64,000 nt of DNA from Ananas comosus (taxonomy: Eukaryota > Streptophyta > Magnoliopsida > Poales > Bromeliaceae): NCBI RefSeq assembly GCF_001540865.1, contig NC_033637.1:4952058-5016057 (forward strand), given 5' to 3'. The notes under the pieces are model-generated. The model saw only the letters and a program-made list of their open reading frames with translations. It made no database searches and had not been told where the DNA came from. The position numbers and the translations under genes are program-made. Below are positions 1-10,411 of the stretch, in pieces; within the stretch, counting starts at the first letter, position 1, and the number at the start of each line of letters is the position of its first letter.

Positions 1-1993
1 AATAGATTACGCATACCGGATTTCTTTGGCTCGGAGAAGAAAATTGTATCATCCGCGTATTGGAGAAGCACTGTTTGACAATCTATGGTTGGTCCAATAC
101 CCTGGAGCAGGTTATTACCCCTGGCTGCTTCCGTGAGTCTAGCCAAACAATCGGCCACCAATATGAATAGGTAGGGAGAAAGTGGGTCCCCCTGCCTCAG
201 TCCCTTCCTTGTTTTCAGCCACGTTGTCGGCGAGCCGTTTACTAAAATGGCGATTTTAGCGTTACATATACATTGTTCAATCCAGGTCCACCATTTGTCG
301 CTGAATCCGAGCCACCGCATTATGCTTTGCAGGAAGGTCCAGCTCACCTTATCGTAAGCTTTCTCGAAGTCGACCTTAATGCTGACGCACTCCTTGGATT
401 TTGCGCACCAGCTGAGAAGTTCACTAGCGGTGACAAAAAAGTCAGCTAGTAGTCGATCTTTCAGAAACGCCGATTGTGATGGAGAAATGATCGTCGGTAA
501 AATGTACGCGAGTCTGTTCGCAAGCACTTTAGAGATGATCTTTTGAATTCCGTTTATGAGACTTATCGGTCTGAAATCATTAACATGACATGCCCCTTCC
601 TTTTTAGGAATTAGGCAGACGTAAGAGTAGTCTGTTGGACCCGTAAAGAGGGCGTTATCCTGGAGATCTATGAAGATATTAAAAATGTTATCCTTAACCG
701 TCTCCCAGAAATGTTGGAAAAAGATAAGCGGGAAACCGTCCGGTCTAGGTGCCTTGTCGCTATCCAGTTGAAAGGTAGCCTTCTTGACTTTTTCCAGTGT
801 AAAAGGGCTAGTTAGAGAATTCGGGTCAGATAGAGAGTCCGCTCGATACAGGCCAGCCCAATCTCCGTAAGAAGAAGAACCTTCTTCTACCGTCCCAAAA
901 AGACGTTTGAAGGAGTGAAAGAAATAAGAACTCATTTGGACATCGTTGTTGATTTGTCTTCCAGTATCTTCTTCAATGAATTGTATATTGTTGCTACGCT
1001 TCCGCCCATTAGCCACCGCATGAAAAAATTTTGTGTTATTGTCGCCTTCCTTAAGCCAGTGCTGTTTCGCTCTCGTTTTCCATACGATTTCTTCCTCCTT
1101 AAGGATGAGCTGAAGTTGTGCTTTAAGGTCGACCCGTTTATCCCAAATTTCCTGCGGCAGACTATTCCGTTCCTCTAAAATGTCGATGCTTTTTATTTCC
1201 TCTTGCATACTCCTTATAGCGTTGGATATACTATGGAAATTCGCCTTACACCATTCCTTCATCCTAGCTCTACAGTGTCTGAGTTTTGCCGTCAGAGTGA
1301 GAATGGCCGACTTCTTATTGGTGACTTCGTTCCACCAGATTGGTACGTTGATAGAGAAGTCCTCCCTAGTGAGCCATACCTTCTCGAACCGAAATCTCCG
1401 CGGAGTGGGCCTACTCCTCGTAGTGAGCACTAAAGGTGTGTGATCGGAGGTAATCCTAGGGAGCGCGGACACCCTGCTGTGCAGAAATGCTTGGTCCCAA
1501 TCCGTTGAGACAAGAAATCTATCTAGCTTGGCCATGGTTGGTGAACGATGCATATTTGACCAAGTGAATTTTTGATTAGAGATGGGCAGGTCGATGGCCT
1601 CAAGATTCGAGATGAGGTCTGAGAACATGGCCATCGCTCTAGTACTCCACGGATTTCCGGTGTGTTCTACCTGATTTCTAGTGAAATTAAAATCCCCACA
1701 AATGACCCAGTTTTGTTTGCACAAATCGCGATTAGAGAGAGGAGTTCAGAACAAAACTCTTATTTCCCGTCCCATGCTGGTGGCCCGTACACGTTTGTCA
1801 GGTAAAAGCTCCTTCCGCTGGGAAAATGCTTCAAATGGAGGGTAAGCGAGTGTTGGCGAACTATTGCCTCCGTACATGTGAAGTTTTTTGAGTTCCAGCA
1901 AGTAAATAACCCACCAGAGGCGCCAATTGCAGGAATAAAGTGGCATCTATCGAAATTCGAGCCGCAACAGGATCGCAGAAACGATCTAGACAC
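1..1993 (-). mobile_element. LINE (L1-type) ORF2: endonuclease and reverse transcriptase, 5'-truncated, runs off window
   Basis: This is a non-LTR retrotransposon read on the minus strand. The AP-type endonuclease part (about 1993-1440) shows TNVYGP near 1800 and GDFN near 1690. The reverse transcriptase shows KVDFEKAYD (351-377), GLRQGDPLSPYLF (about 166-208) and YADD (about 50-60). I translated from 1721 down to base 1 and found one continuous open frame of about 570 codons, so the copy is fairly young. Two lesions separate it from the N-terminal part: a TAA stop at 1760-1762 and a frameshift in a CT-rich run near 1736-1747, where one extra CT would explain the shift. The start of the endonuclease is missing beyond about 1993, which fits 5' truncation during reverse transcription. 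The usual GPDG motif reads RPDG. The 3' part lies left of the window. Confidence 0.93.
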
Positions 1994-2099
1994 TCAAGAA
2001 TATGAAAACTCTTATTAAAATCGTCTAAATAATTGATATATTGTTGTTGTGGAAGAAGATGATTCCTCTCTAGTCACATCCGCGGTATTGTTTTAGAGT

Positions 2100-2478
2100 A
2101 AATAAACATTAAAAACATACAGAATTTATTTGCATTATGGACTATTTTAATTTAGCTACCCAGCATTTTAAAATTTTGATTTTATTATCTAACATTTTAA
2201 TTCGTTTGATTTGAATCAATCGGCTGCATTTTAATTTCAAATTTTGAATGTGTCATTTATGTTTAAAGATTTAGTTAATTTGTTTTATATAATTCTCACA
2301 ACTGTAAATTTATTAAAATAAGTAATTAAGTTAAATTTTGAAGTGAATATACCGTCGACTAACTCAAATCACATAATTGAAAGTTTGGGTAGTATAATTA
2401 AAGTTTCGAAAGTTTGGACAACTAAATCAAAATTGTGCATAGTTCATATAAGTTCTGTAGGTTTTTACCTAAGTAAAA
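2100..2478. mobile_element. Foldback MITE, family F, copy 1
   Basis: The left and right arms of about 115 bp are imperfect inverted copies. The left arm has TATGGACTATTTTAATTTAG and the right arm ends in the complement of a related sequence. Related copies lie at 24092-24458, 26569-26931 and, partly, 46990-47255. There is no coding capacity. The superfamily is not assigned because no clear target duplication was seen. Confidence 0.6.
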
Positions 2479-2492
2479 ATCACTTTAATCAT

Positions 2493-3153
2493 AAACTAAA
2501 CCAACTTTTCTTATTGGAATAAAATTTTTATGAGGGTATTAGAATTGTAAATCGATTATTAGAATTTTTATTTAATTGTTAGAATTATATGGACATGTTA
2601 TTAGAATTTTTTTAGCTTATTAAGATTGCATGTGATTTGTTAAAATCTTTATTTAGTTGTTAGGATTATATATATATAATTACAAAAATATGCCTTATTT
2701 CTGTTAATTAAGAAAAAGATAGCAAACTAAACCAACTGTTTTTATTGGAATAAAATTTTTATGAGGGTATTAGAATTGTAAATCGCTTATTAGAATTTTT
2801 ATTTAATTGTTATGATTATATGGACATGTTGTTAGAATTTTTTTAGGTTATTAAGATTGCATGTGATTTGTTAAAATCTTTATATAGTTGTTAGGATTAT
2901 ATATATATAATTGCAAAAATATGCCTTATTTTTGTTAAGAAAAAGATAGTAAACTAAACCAACTTTTGTTATTGGAATATAATTTTTATGAGGGTATTAG
3001 AATTGTAAATCGATTATTAGAATTTTTATTTAATTGCTAGGATTATATGGACATGTCATTGCATGTAATTTGTTAAAATCTTCATATAGTTGTTAGGATT
3101 ATAAATATATAATTACAAAAATATGCCTCATTTTTGTTAAGAAAAAGATAGTT
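2493..3153. repeat. Tandem triplet, unit about 228 bp
   Basis: Three head-to-tail copies begin with AAACTAAACCAAC at 2493, 2724 and 2951. Each contains GAGGGTATTAGAATTGTAAA, then ATATGGACATG, and ends with AAGAAAAAGATAG. The third copy lacks about 28 bp after the ATATGGACATG segment. The unit is AT-rich and non-coding. Confidence 0.85.
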
Positions 3154-5181
3154 CATTATCATTTAAATTTTATAAAAGACGGTAAACAATTGGGCGTTTT
3201 AAGCTGAGTTGGACAAAATAGAATTATTTGGCTAAAAAAAATGTTCACATAATCATTTGGCAGATTATAAATTTTTAAAGGTTTATATTGAAAAAAAAAA
3301 TTCCCTTTCACGAATAGTGACCTTTTATTTTCCTTTCTCTTTGGAAACTCAACTAGCTTTTAAGTTAACAATAATTAGAAGAAGTTACATATTTGAGGGC
3401 TATAAAAATATTAGAGAGAGGATCAATTTGTAATTACATTTGAATCCTAATTATATCTTACTCCATTCATGTCTCCATGACAAAAGGCTTGTGGAAGAAA
3501 ACACCGGCGATCGCCGGCTTGTCGCGCCTCCTCCTCCCCGAAGATTACAACAAACACCTCGTTGTTCGTTTTCGCAGGTACTTTAATACTTAATCCCTTG
3601 TTATTTGATTGTTTACTTCGCTTCTTAAACTTCGTTTCCGCCATTTCTTTGTATTACATCATGATCACGGCATATATAGAGTTCCTAAAAATCCTCACTT
3701 TGTTTCCTTGGAAAAATCTCGCTTACCAGATCAACTCTTTGTATCTGTTTGGCTCAGTTTTGAATATAACTTTTGTGCTCAGTAAAATAAATTTATCATT
3801 AGAGCGAGAGACCGAAATGAATTTCTATTTTTAGATACTTGCTTCTTCATTTTATCTTCACTCACCTTATGATTATTATCTTTCTTTTTTTTTTTCTACC
3901 ACTATGTTTGGCACCTAATCTAAATGGGATTCAATGAAATTTAGTTGAAAAGCATTCAATTCAACTCATTTAGAAATCAAAATTTTTGTTGGAAGATGAG
4001 AAAATCATTAAATGTAATTGTTTTCTACTCTATCCTCTTTTAAAGATATAGATAGTAAGAATGATGTTAAAATTAATTTAATGGGGAGTATATAATTTGA
4101 ATTAGCAATAAATTTAACCGATAACAAGTGAGAATTGTCATTAAATCCGACCTCAAATTGTGGAATTTGGATAAGAGTCACACATCTCGTTTCCTAATGA
4201 ATTAAATTCTCATTAACTTTTAACTATTCTCATTAACTTTTAACTTATAATACCAGGAAGTAGCTAATCTATCTTTCGAAAATATTATTTAATCTTAGAT
4301 TACAATTAAAACATTGACGTGATGATAATAAGATTATTTACCGAAAATAACTCATGCCTATTCATCGTTTTTCTAACTCTCACATACGTTGATATTTATC
4401 TACCCATAATGAGATGATTTACCGAAAATAACTCTCACATAATGAGATGATTTACCCATATAAGTTTTTGGAGATGTTATTTATCGAAAAATAAAATTTG
4501 TATAAGATTATTTTCAAAAGAAATTCCTCGGACCCTTTCAAACCATTTTGATTGATCAAAATCCAAAAGTTTGTTAACACGAAAATCCCCCTTCATTTTG
4601 AAGAGAAAAACAAAAAAAGAAAAAAAGAAACAATAGACCCACCAGCAAAATTTATTCTATATGACCCGTCATTCAATTAATAATTAGTGAAAGCACCTGT
4701 GCGTTGCCATGTATCAATTTTGTAGAAATAAATAAATAAAAGAGAAAAGAAAATAATAAAAACATAAGAAACATAAAAAAAAATCAAAGAATATAAAAAT
4801 AATAAAAGTAGAAGAAGAAGAAGAAGCTGCAATAAAAGTATAAGCATAAAATTATAAGAAGGTTAAAGAAGAATAAAAGAAAAAATTATAAAAATAATAA
4901 ATTATTTTTATAATAGCAATAAAAGTATAAGAAGAATAAAGAGAGAAACTTTTTTTAAAAAAAAGAACCAACATGTGAGCAATAACAATATATAATAAAG
5001 TCATTAGGAGAAAAAAAAAAACAATGAATATTTTAATAAATAAAAACATGTATTTGCGATTTTATTTTATTGTCCATTTGTCACTGCTATTTTTAAGATG
5101 ACCGTAAAGAAAGAAAGTGAGAGTAGGGGTAAACCTCCTAACTGGAAGTATATGAGTTTTTATAAATATAGCAATTAATTA
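3154..5181. other. AT-rich spacer without recognised gene
   Basis: This stretch is AT-rich with poly-A runs and short simple repeats. A small more GC-rich patch at about 3470-3560 gives short ORFs on both strands with no recognisable domain. I see no transposon ends with target duplications here. Confidence 0.5.
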
Positions 5182-5673
5182 TAGGGATGTGTGTACGAAT
5201 ATTCGACATTTTATTCGAATCTGAATCTGAAGAGAGCGAATTTATTCAATATTAAATAGATATGGTTTTATTTTGGATATGGATGTCAAAATAAAAATCC
5301 GACAGATATGGATACAGATATGGATTTTGCTTGTACCGAACCTGAACCTAACCTGAACCCGAAGCTGAATTTATTTTACATTATATATAATATGTATATG
5401 AAAATTTGGTGTTATATTTGAATTTGTGTTTTAAAATTTTAGATTTAATATAACATATTTTTAAATATTGAAAAGAGAAATAATTGTTTCGGATTCGAAT
5501 TTTCGGGTTTAGGTTCGGATTTCGAGCTTTTGGTTGGATTCGAGTTTGGCTGTTTGGGATATGGATTTTTAAAATCCATCGGATTCGGGTCCGGGTTCGG
5601 TTTCGAATTTGGGGTCGGGTTCGGGTTTGAATTTTTAAAAATCTACCCTAAATCTGACCCGTTGACATTCCTA
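5182..5673. mobile_element. hAT-like MITE with TAGGGATGT ends, degenerate
   Basis: It starts TAGGGATGTG, and the complement of the right end starts TAGGAATGTCAACGGG. The interior is rich in GGATATGGAT and CCGAACCTGAACC-type words. The same interior and left end occur at 7462-7680 and, more weakly, at 28457. I could not find an 8-bp target duplication, so the hAT assignment rests on the ends and on similarity to the better preserved elements at 36057 and 42112. Confidence 0.5.
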
Positions 5674-5845
5674 ATAGGCATGTGAGAGGTAGGCATGTGA
5701 GAGGGAGGAAGTAAAAAAAACCTCTTTAAGCTTTAATAAATCTAAAAAAAATGAGAAAAAGTAAAAAAAAAAAAAAAAAAAAAGTCCCACTCCTTCTCAA
5801 ATTAAGGGGGTGGGTACATGTAGGATTTAATAATGGAGATTAATG

Positions 5846-5892
5846 TATAGATATAGATATAGATATAGATATAGATATAGATAGGTATAGAT
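5846..5892. repeat. Hexanucleotide microsatellite (AGATAT)n
   Basis: About seven copies of the six-base unit AGATAT, followed by a GA-rich stretch up to about 5920. Confidence 0.85.
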
Positions 5893-6357
5893 GTGAGAGG
5901 AGAGAGAGAGGAGAGAGAAGAAAATCCAAAATCATTGGCTCATTGCTATGTAAGAGAGATAGAAAGAGGGAAAAAGGACGTGGGCAAGTTATGTGGTTTC
6001 TTACTCCCTCGACGGGATGTGAGGACAACGGATCAGAGCGGCAAAATACTCCTCGAGATCCGTGAATTCGAAATTGTACCGCGCACTGATGAATGTATAA
6101 ATACATCTTGTATACGCTGATGAATATTTAAATCTTTTCATAAAAAGATTTAAACTCGATATAAGTTTTTCTATATATATATATATACGAACTTAGGTCT
6201 CGAGTACCAACCACCAAGCTCTTTGCCATTTGCTCTAGAACGGTCGGTTATATAGATTATTTTTTTATAGAATAGATTACATCTATCATATATATTATAT
6301 TTTAATTTTATAATATTAATATTTAAAATATTAGTAAATGTGATGTACCAATAGATC

Positions 6358-6579
6358 TGTTAAATATAAAAATGTTTAAACACCGTTCTCTAACAGCTTA
6401 AGTTTTTAGAGTACAATGATTGTTTCACAGGGTATCGGAGCAGGAGATTCTAAAATGGTATAGCTTAAGTTTAAGCTTAAGCTTTTAGAATAGTTTCGAT
6501 CCCAGACGTGAGGGGTAGTGTTAAATATAAAAACGTTTAAACACAGTTGTCTAACAGTTTAAGTTTTTAGAGTACAATT
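6358..6579 (+). mobile_element. TRIM/SMART-type miniature LTR retrotransposon
   Basis: Two direct repeats begin TGTTAAATATAAAAA. LTR1 (6358-6429) runs from TG to CA. LTR2 (6519-6579) matches its first 61 bp and is then lost. Directly after LTR1, GGGTATCGGAGC resembles the plant primer-binding site TGGTATCAGAGC, which is complementary to initiator methionine tRNA. Directly before LTR2 is a purine-rich stretch ending GAGGGGTAG, as expected for a polypurine tract. The internal part is only about 90 bp and codes for nothing. No target duplication can be checked because the 3' end is truncated. Confidence 0.72.
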
Positions 6580-7461
6580 GTAAAAAAAGTAAATAGTGGT
6601 AGAGAAAAACTATTCTATGAATCGGATGTAAAAGTAAATTTTATATATTATTTTTAAAAATCTAATTACAAAAATTTTAATTCCATAACTTTTTTATACA
6701 AAGTCTTTTTATATGATTTAGATTATATATATTAAATTAAATTTTTATTAAACTAAATTTGTACATAAAAAAATGAAAAAGAGATTAGTGAAAGAGGTGG
6801 CTCCCACGACGTATGATTCCCACGCAACTTTCATTATAAGTAATAATAATAGAAGGGATGTTTCAATCTATACTTAGGCTGCAAGCAAACTGATGAGAAA
6901 TTAGTTTGCGAATTTTTGCTGTGTTCTTCATGGGAAAAAATGGAGCATGATGATTGTAAGAACAACATTGTCCATCGATTGAGTGGGTATGTATGTGTGC
7001 TTCTTAATCCTAAACTATTTGCCTCTTTGATTAATCCTCTTAATTACCTAGCTTTATAGATGGATATACATGCATTTATTTTTTCCTTATGTTTTTTTTT
7101 TTTTTTTTTTTNTTCTTTGAGAGAGAGAAAGGTAGTACACTATATGCTTCATTCATTAGGTAAATAAATAGCTATGTAGGGTAAGGTAGTTAGGACCTGA
7201 GGAAGCAACGAAACAAAAGAAAGAGAAACTAAATAAAGAGCTGAAAATGACTAAAAAGAGCATAGAGTCTAACGAAAAAAAAAAGGCCTCACCCAACTAT
7301 ACAAAAAATCGGTCCCACTCCTTTGCCAGTACTCTAATACAACGAGTTGTAGAGATAGCATTCGTGGGTAGGTTTCGAAAAATAACATTTTTTTTATCGT
7401 ACCAAATCGTTCACCACAGGACCGCCACAAATATCTGAGGCTTCAGGTTGTCAAATGGTGA

Positions 7462-7680
7462 TAGGGATGTCAATGGGTATGGATACCCGAAATTTTATCC
7501 GATCCTGAATCCGAATGAAACGGATTTATCCGATGGATATAGATATGGATTCGGATATGGATATAAAAAATAGAAACCCGACGCATATGGATTCAAATAT
7601 GGATTTTGATTGTACCCGACCCGAACCTGAACCCGAACCCGACCCGAACCCGAATTTATTTTGTATTATAATATATATAA
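7462..7680. mobile_element. hAT-like MITE, left part only
   Basis: It starts TAGGGATGTCAATGGGTAT and contains CGACCCGAACCTGAACCCG words like the element at 5182. It stops at a short TATATATAA tract where the foldback element at 7685 begins. No right end was found on the far side, so the right half is lost. Confidence 0.55.
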
Positions 7681-7684
7681 AGAG

Positions 7685-8221
7685 TTGAGCTAGAATACTA
7701 TCGATAGCAAATGGGCTTCGTTGCCACCCATTTGTTTTCAATGATAAAGTCTCCAAATCGACGATTGGCATCGTTGAACATGATCTATACCACTTGAAGT
7801 ATTTAGAAATCAAATTTTAAATCTTTTCGACAGCATTTGCCTAATGATCAAAGGTTTCAAAATTTGTAACTTTAATGGTTGATAGGAGGCACTTTCTCGT
7901 TTAACGGCGTAAAGATATCCAAATCAATTGAATTTTTGTTAGAAAATTCTTTAAACTATTTAAAACAAGATCTATACTTTTGATCTTGACTACAAGACTC
8001 CTATCATCATTTTTTAAGGAATATTTATTTTCAGCCGTTCATTTTTGTGTCCACTCGATGGATAAGAGAATAATATCGAAAATGTATAAAATTTTATTTC
8101 TAAATACTTCAAGTGGTATAGATCATGTTCAACGGTGCCGATCGTCGATTTGGAGGTTCCATCATCGAAAACAAATAGGTAACAACGAAGCCCGTTTGCT
8201 ACCGATAGTATTCTAGCTCAA
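7685..8221. mobile_element. (TA)n-associated foldback element, type A, copy 1
   Basis: It starts TTGAGCTAGAATACTATCG and ends in the complement. The inverted arms are about 170 bp. The terminal hairpin is CAAATGGG pairing with CCCATTTG, followed by TTTTCAATGAT. The core contains GTTTAACGGCGTAAAG and AAACAAGATCTATAC. The left flank is TATATATAA. A close relative lies at 55069-55605. Confidence 0.8.
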
Positions 8222-8587
8222 CGAAGCCTGTTCCATCAGAGAAAAATTTTGACTTTTGTCGTAATGTTCATTCTCCAGATGGCGGGCGTCGTGTCATCTT
8301 TGACACCTCCAATCCCGATGAACGAATACATTGATTTTCCTTATGTTTTCAAACTTGTTTGGTGTACCCTTTAACTATCATGAACAATAGAAAATTTTAG
8401 TTCCTAGCAAGTTTTATGTCCTTCCTTTTCTTTTCCTCTTTTTTAAGTTTGGGAAGTTACGGGAACATTGCTTGGACGAACCCGCTAGAAAAATGTTGGT
8501 AAATTTCAATCATAAACAGCATCAATTGTCCCTAGCACAAATTGTATAAGACTTGTTGATTGGTATCTGAGATTTCAAATTCGAAAC

Positions 8588-8589
<2 letters not shown>

Positions 8590-8648
<59 letters not shown>
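8590..8648. repeat. (TA)n microsatellite
   Basis: About 59 bp of pure TA dinucleotide directly flanking the foldback element that starts at 8649. Confidence 0.95.
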
Positions 8649-8652
<4 letters not shown>

Positions 8653-9186
8653 TTGATGCTAGAATACTCTCGATAATAAACAGAGCATTTTACTATCGAG
8701 TTGTTTTGATGATGAGAGCTTTCAACAATTGACGATGCGTCCGTTAAATATGATCTAAACCATTTAAACTATCTAGAAATCAAATTTCACGCACTTTCGA
8801 TATTGTTCTTTTATCCATCTAGTGAATAGAAAATGAATGGTTGAAAATGAATATCTTTAAAAATGATGATAGGAGTCTTGTTATCAAGATCAAGAGTATA
8901 GATCTTATTTTAAATAGTTTAAAGAATTTTCTAAACAAATTCAATTGATTTGGATATCTTTACACCGTTAAACGAGAAAACGTCTTTATCCACCATTAAA
9001 ATTACAATTTTGAAACCCTTTGATCATTAGGCAAATGATCGAAAAGATTTGAAATTGATTTCTAAACACTTTAAGTGGTATAGATCATGTTCAACGGAGC
9101 CGATCGTCAATTTGGAAGCTCTATCATCGAAAACAACTGGATAGTAAACGCTCCGTTTACTATCGAGAGTATTCTAGCTCAACTCT
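8649..9186. mobile_element. (TA)n-associated foldback element, type A, copy 2
   Basis: It starts AGAGTTGATGCTAGAATACT and ends AGTATTCTAGCTCAACTCT, with (TA)n on both sides. The terminal hairpin is CTCGATA with TATCGAG. The core includes TTCAATTGATTTGGATATC and the GTTAAACGAGAAA segment shared with the neighbouring copy. Confidence 0.82.
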
Positions 9187-9247
9187 ATATATATATATAT
9201 ATATATAATTATATATATATATATATATATTATATATTATATATATA

Positions 9248-9784
9248 AGTAGACGCTAAATACTCTCGATAGTAAACGGGGCATTTTACTATCGAGTTTT
9301 TTCGATGATAGAGCTTCCAAATTGACGATTGGCTCGTTAAATATGACATTTAAACCATTTAAACTACCTAGAAATCAAATTTCACGCACTTTCGATATTA
9401 TTTTTTTATCCATCTAGTGAACAGAAAATGAATGGTTGAAAATAAATATTCTTTAAAAAATGATGATAGAAGTCTTGTAATCAAGATCAAGAGTACAGAT
9501 CTTGTTTTAAATAGTTTAAAGAATTTTCTAACAAAAATTCAATTGATTTGGATATCTTTACACCGTTAAACGAGAAAACGTCTCTTATCCACCGTTAAAA
9601 TTACAAATTTTGAAACCCTTTGATCATTAGGCAAATGATGTCGAAAAGATTTGAAATTTGATTTCTAAACACTTTAAGTGGTATAGATCATATTGAACGG
9701 AGCCGATCGCCAATTTGGAAGCTCTATCATCAAAAACAACTCGATAGTAAAACGCTCCGTTTACTATCAAGAGTATTCTAACTC

Positions 9785-9790
<6 letters not shown>
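9248..9790. mobile_element. (TA)n-associated foldback element, type A, copy 3
   Basis: Nearly the same sequence as 8649-9186 and separated from it by about 60 bp of TA tract. The terminal hairpin is a 12-bp perfect stem, CTCGATAGTAAA with TTTACTATCGAG. The right end, CTAACTCAACTCT, passes into (CT)n and then (TA)n. Confidence 0.82.
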
Positions 9791-9836
<46 letters not shown>

Positions 9837-9837
9837 G

Positions 9838-10044
9838 TTATTGAATAAAAACATAATGGCGTGTGTGATTTTGAGCCCCTTCGATCACTAGACAAATAAA
9901 ATCGAAAAATCATAAAATTTATTTTTTAGATACTTCAAATACTCTTAATCAAGTTTAACGGAGCCGATCGACGATTCGAAAGTCACAACATCGAAAACAA
10001 TTTGAAAGCACGGAATGCTCCGTGCTTTCAAAAGCACAGTAGCC

Positions 10045-10049
<5 letters not shown>
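9838..10049. mobile_element. (TA)n-associated foldback element, type B, right half only
   Basis: Only one arm is present. It runs from TTTGAGCCCCTTCGATCACTAG through TTTAACGGAGCCGATCG to the terminal hairpin GAAAGCACGGA/TCCGTGCTTTC and the end AGCCTCACTA. It then enters a (TA)n tract. The left half is missing. It lies about 360 bp upstream of the SAE1 start codon. Confidence 0.7.
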
Positions 10050-10081
<32 letters not shown>

Positions 10082-10199
10082 TATTTATTTATATATATTA
10101 TTACGAGATAATGCGACACGTTTAATGCGGTTTTGGAGACTACGGTCTATAGACCAGGTCCACGCAACAATTTTTTACGCGCCTAGAAGCATATACTAG

Positions 10200-10411
10200 T
10201 GTCGCATGCCGCATGCGGAGTCGGGACTCATCTCAAAGTGCGAGAGCGAGGGAAAAGAGAGAACCCCCAATCTCTCTCTTCTACCCCTTCATGCTCTCTC
10301 CAAAACCCTAGCTTTCTCCTCCTCCCTCCTCCCTTCTACCCTTTCCTAGGGTTTCAAATTCCCCACCCCCTCCACCAATTCGCCCCATCTCCTTGCAGGT
10401 TGCGGATCGAC
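10200..10411 (+). promoter_or_regulatory. SAE1 promoter/leader region with two telo-box motifs
   Basis: The GC-richer leader before the SAE1 start codon has CT-rich tracts and two telo-box words in opposite orientation: AAACCCTA at about 10303-10310 and TAGGGTTT at about 10347-10354. Telo-boxes are known in promoters of plant housekeeping genes. No clear TATA box is visible, and the transcription start is not determined. The region directly upstream is a (TA)n tract and foldback elements. Confidence 0.5.

Larger units (their letters stand above)
7092..8330 (-). mobile_element. LINE 3' end, interrupted by later insertions
   Basis: On the minus strand, 8223-8330 encodes a piece resembling the zinc-binding zf-RVT region after LINE reverse transcriptases (IWRMNITTKVKIFL, then TGA where TGG is expected). 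After the inserted elements at 7462-8221, the 3' part continues as 7113-7460 and ends in a poly-A tail, seen as the T-run at 7092-7111. The single ambiguous base N lies at 7112 in this homopolymer. Whether it is the same LINE family as at 1-1993 cannot be judged, because that copy lacks its 3' end here. Confidence 0.6.

Noticed and set aside
915..1443. + strand ORFs opposite the LINE
   Set aside because: Antisense shadows of the LINE ORF2, which is clearly coding on the minus strand.
3447..3834. Two overlapping short ORFs (65 codons minus, 90 codons plus)
   Set aside because: No domain, signal or splice support. The GC-richer patch is too short to call a gene.
6430..6450. GGTATCGGAGC considered as part of a tRNA gene
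   Set aside because: It lies exactly between two direct repeats at the place of an LTR primer-binding site, and no tRNA body follows.
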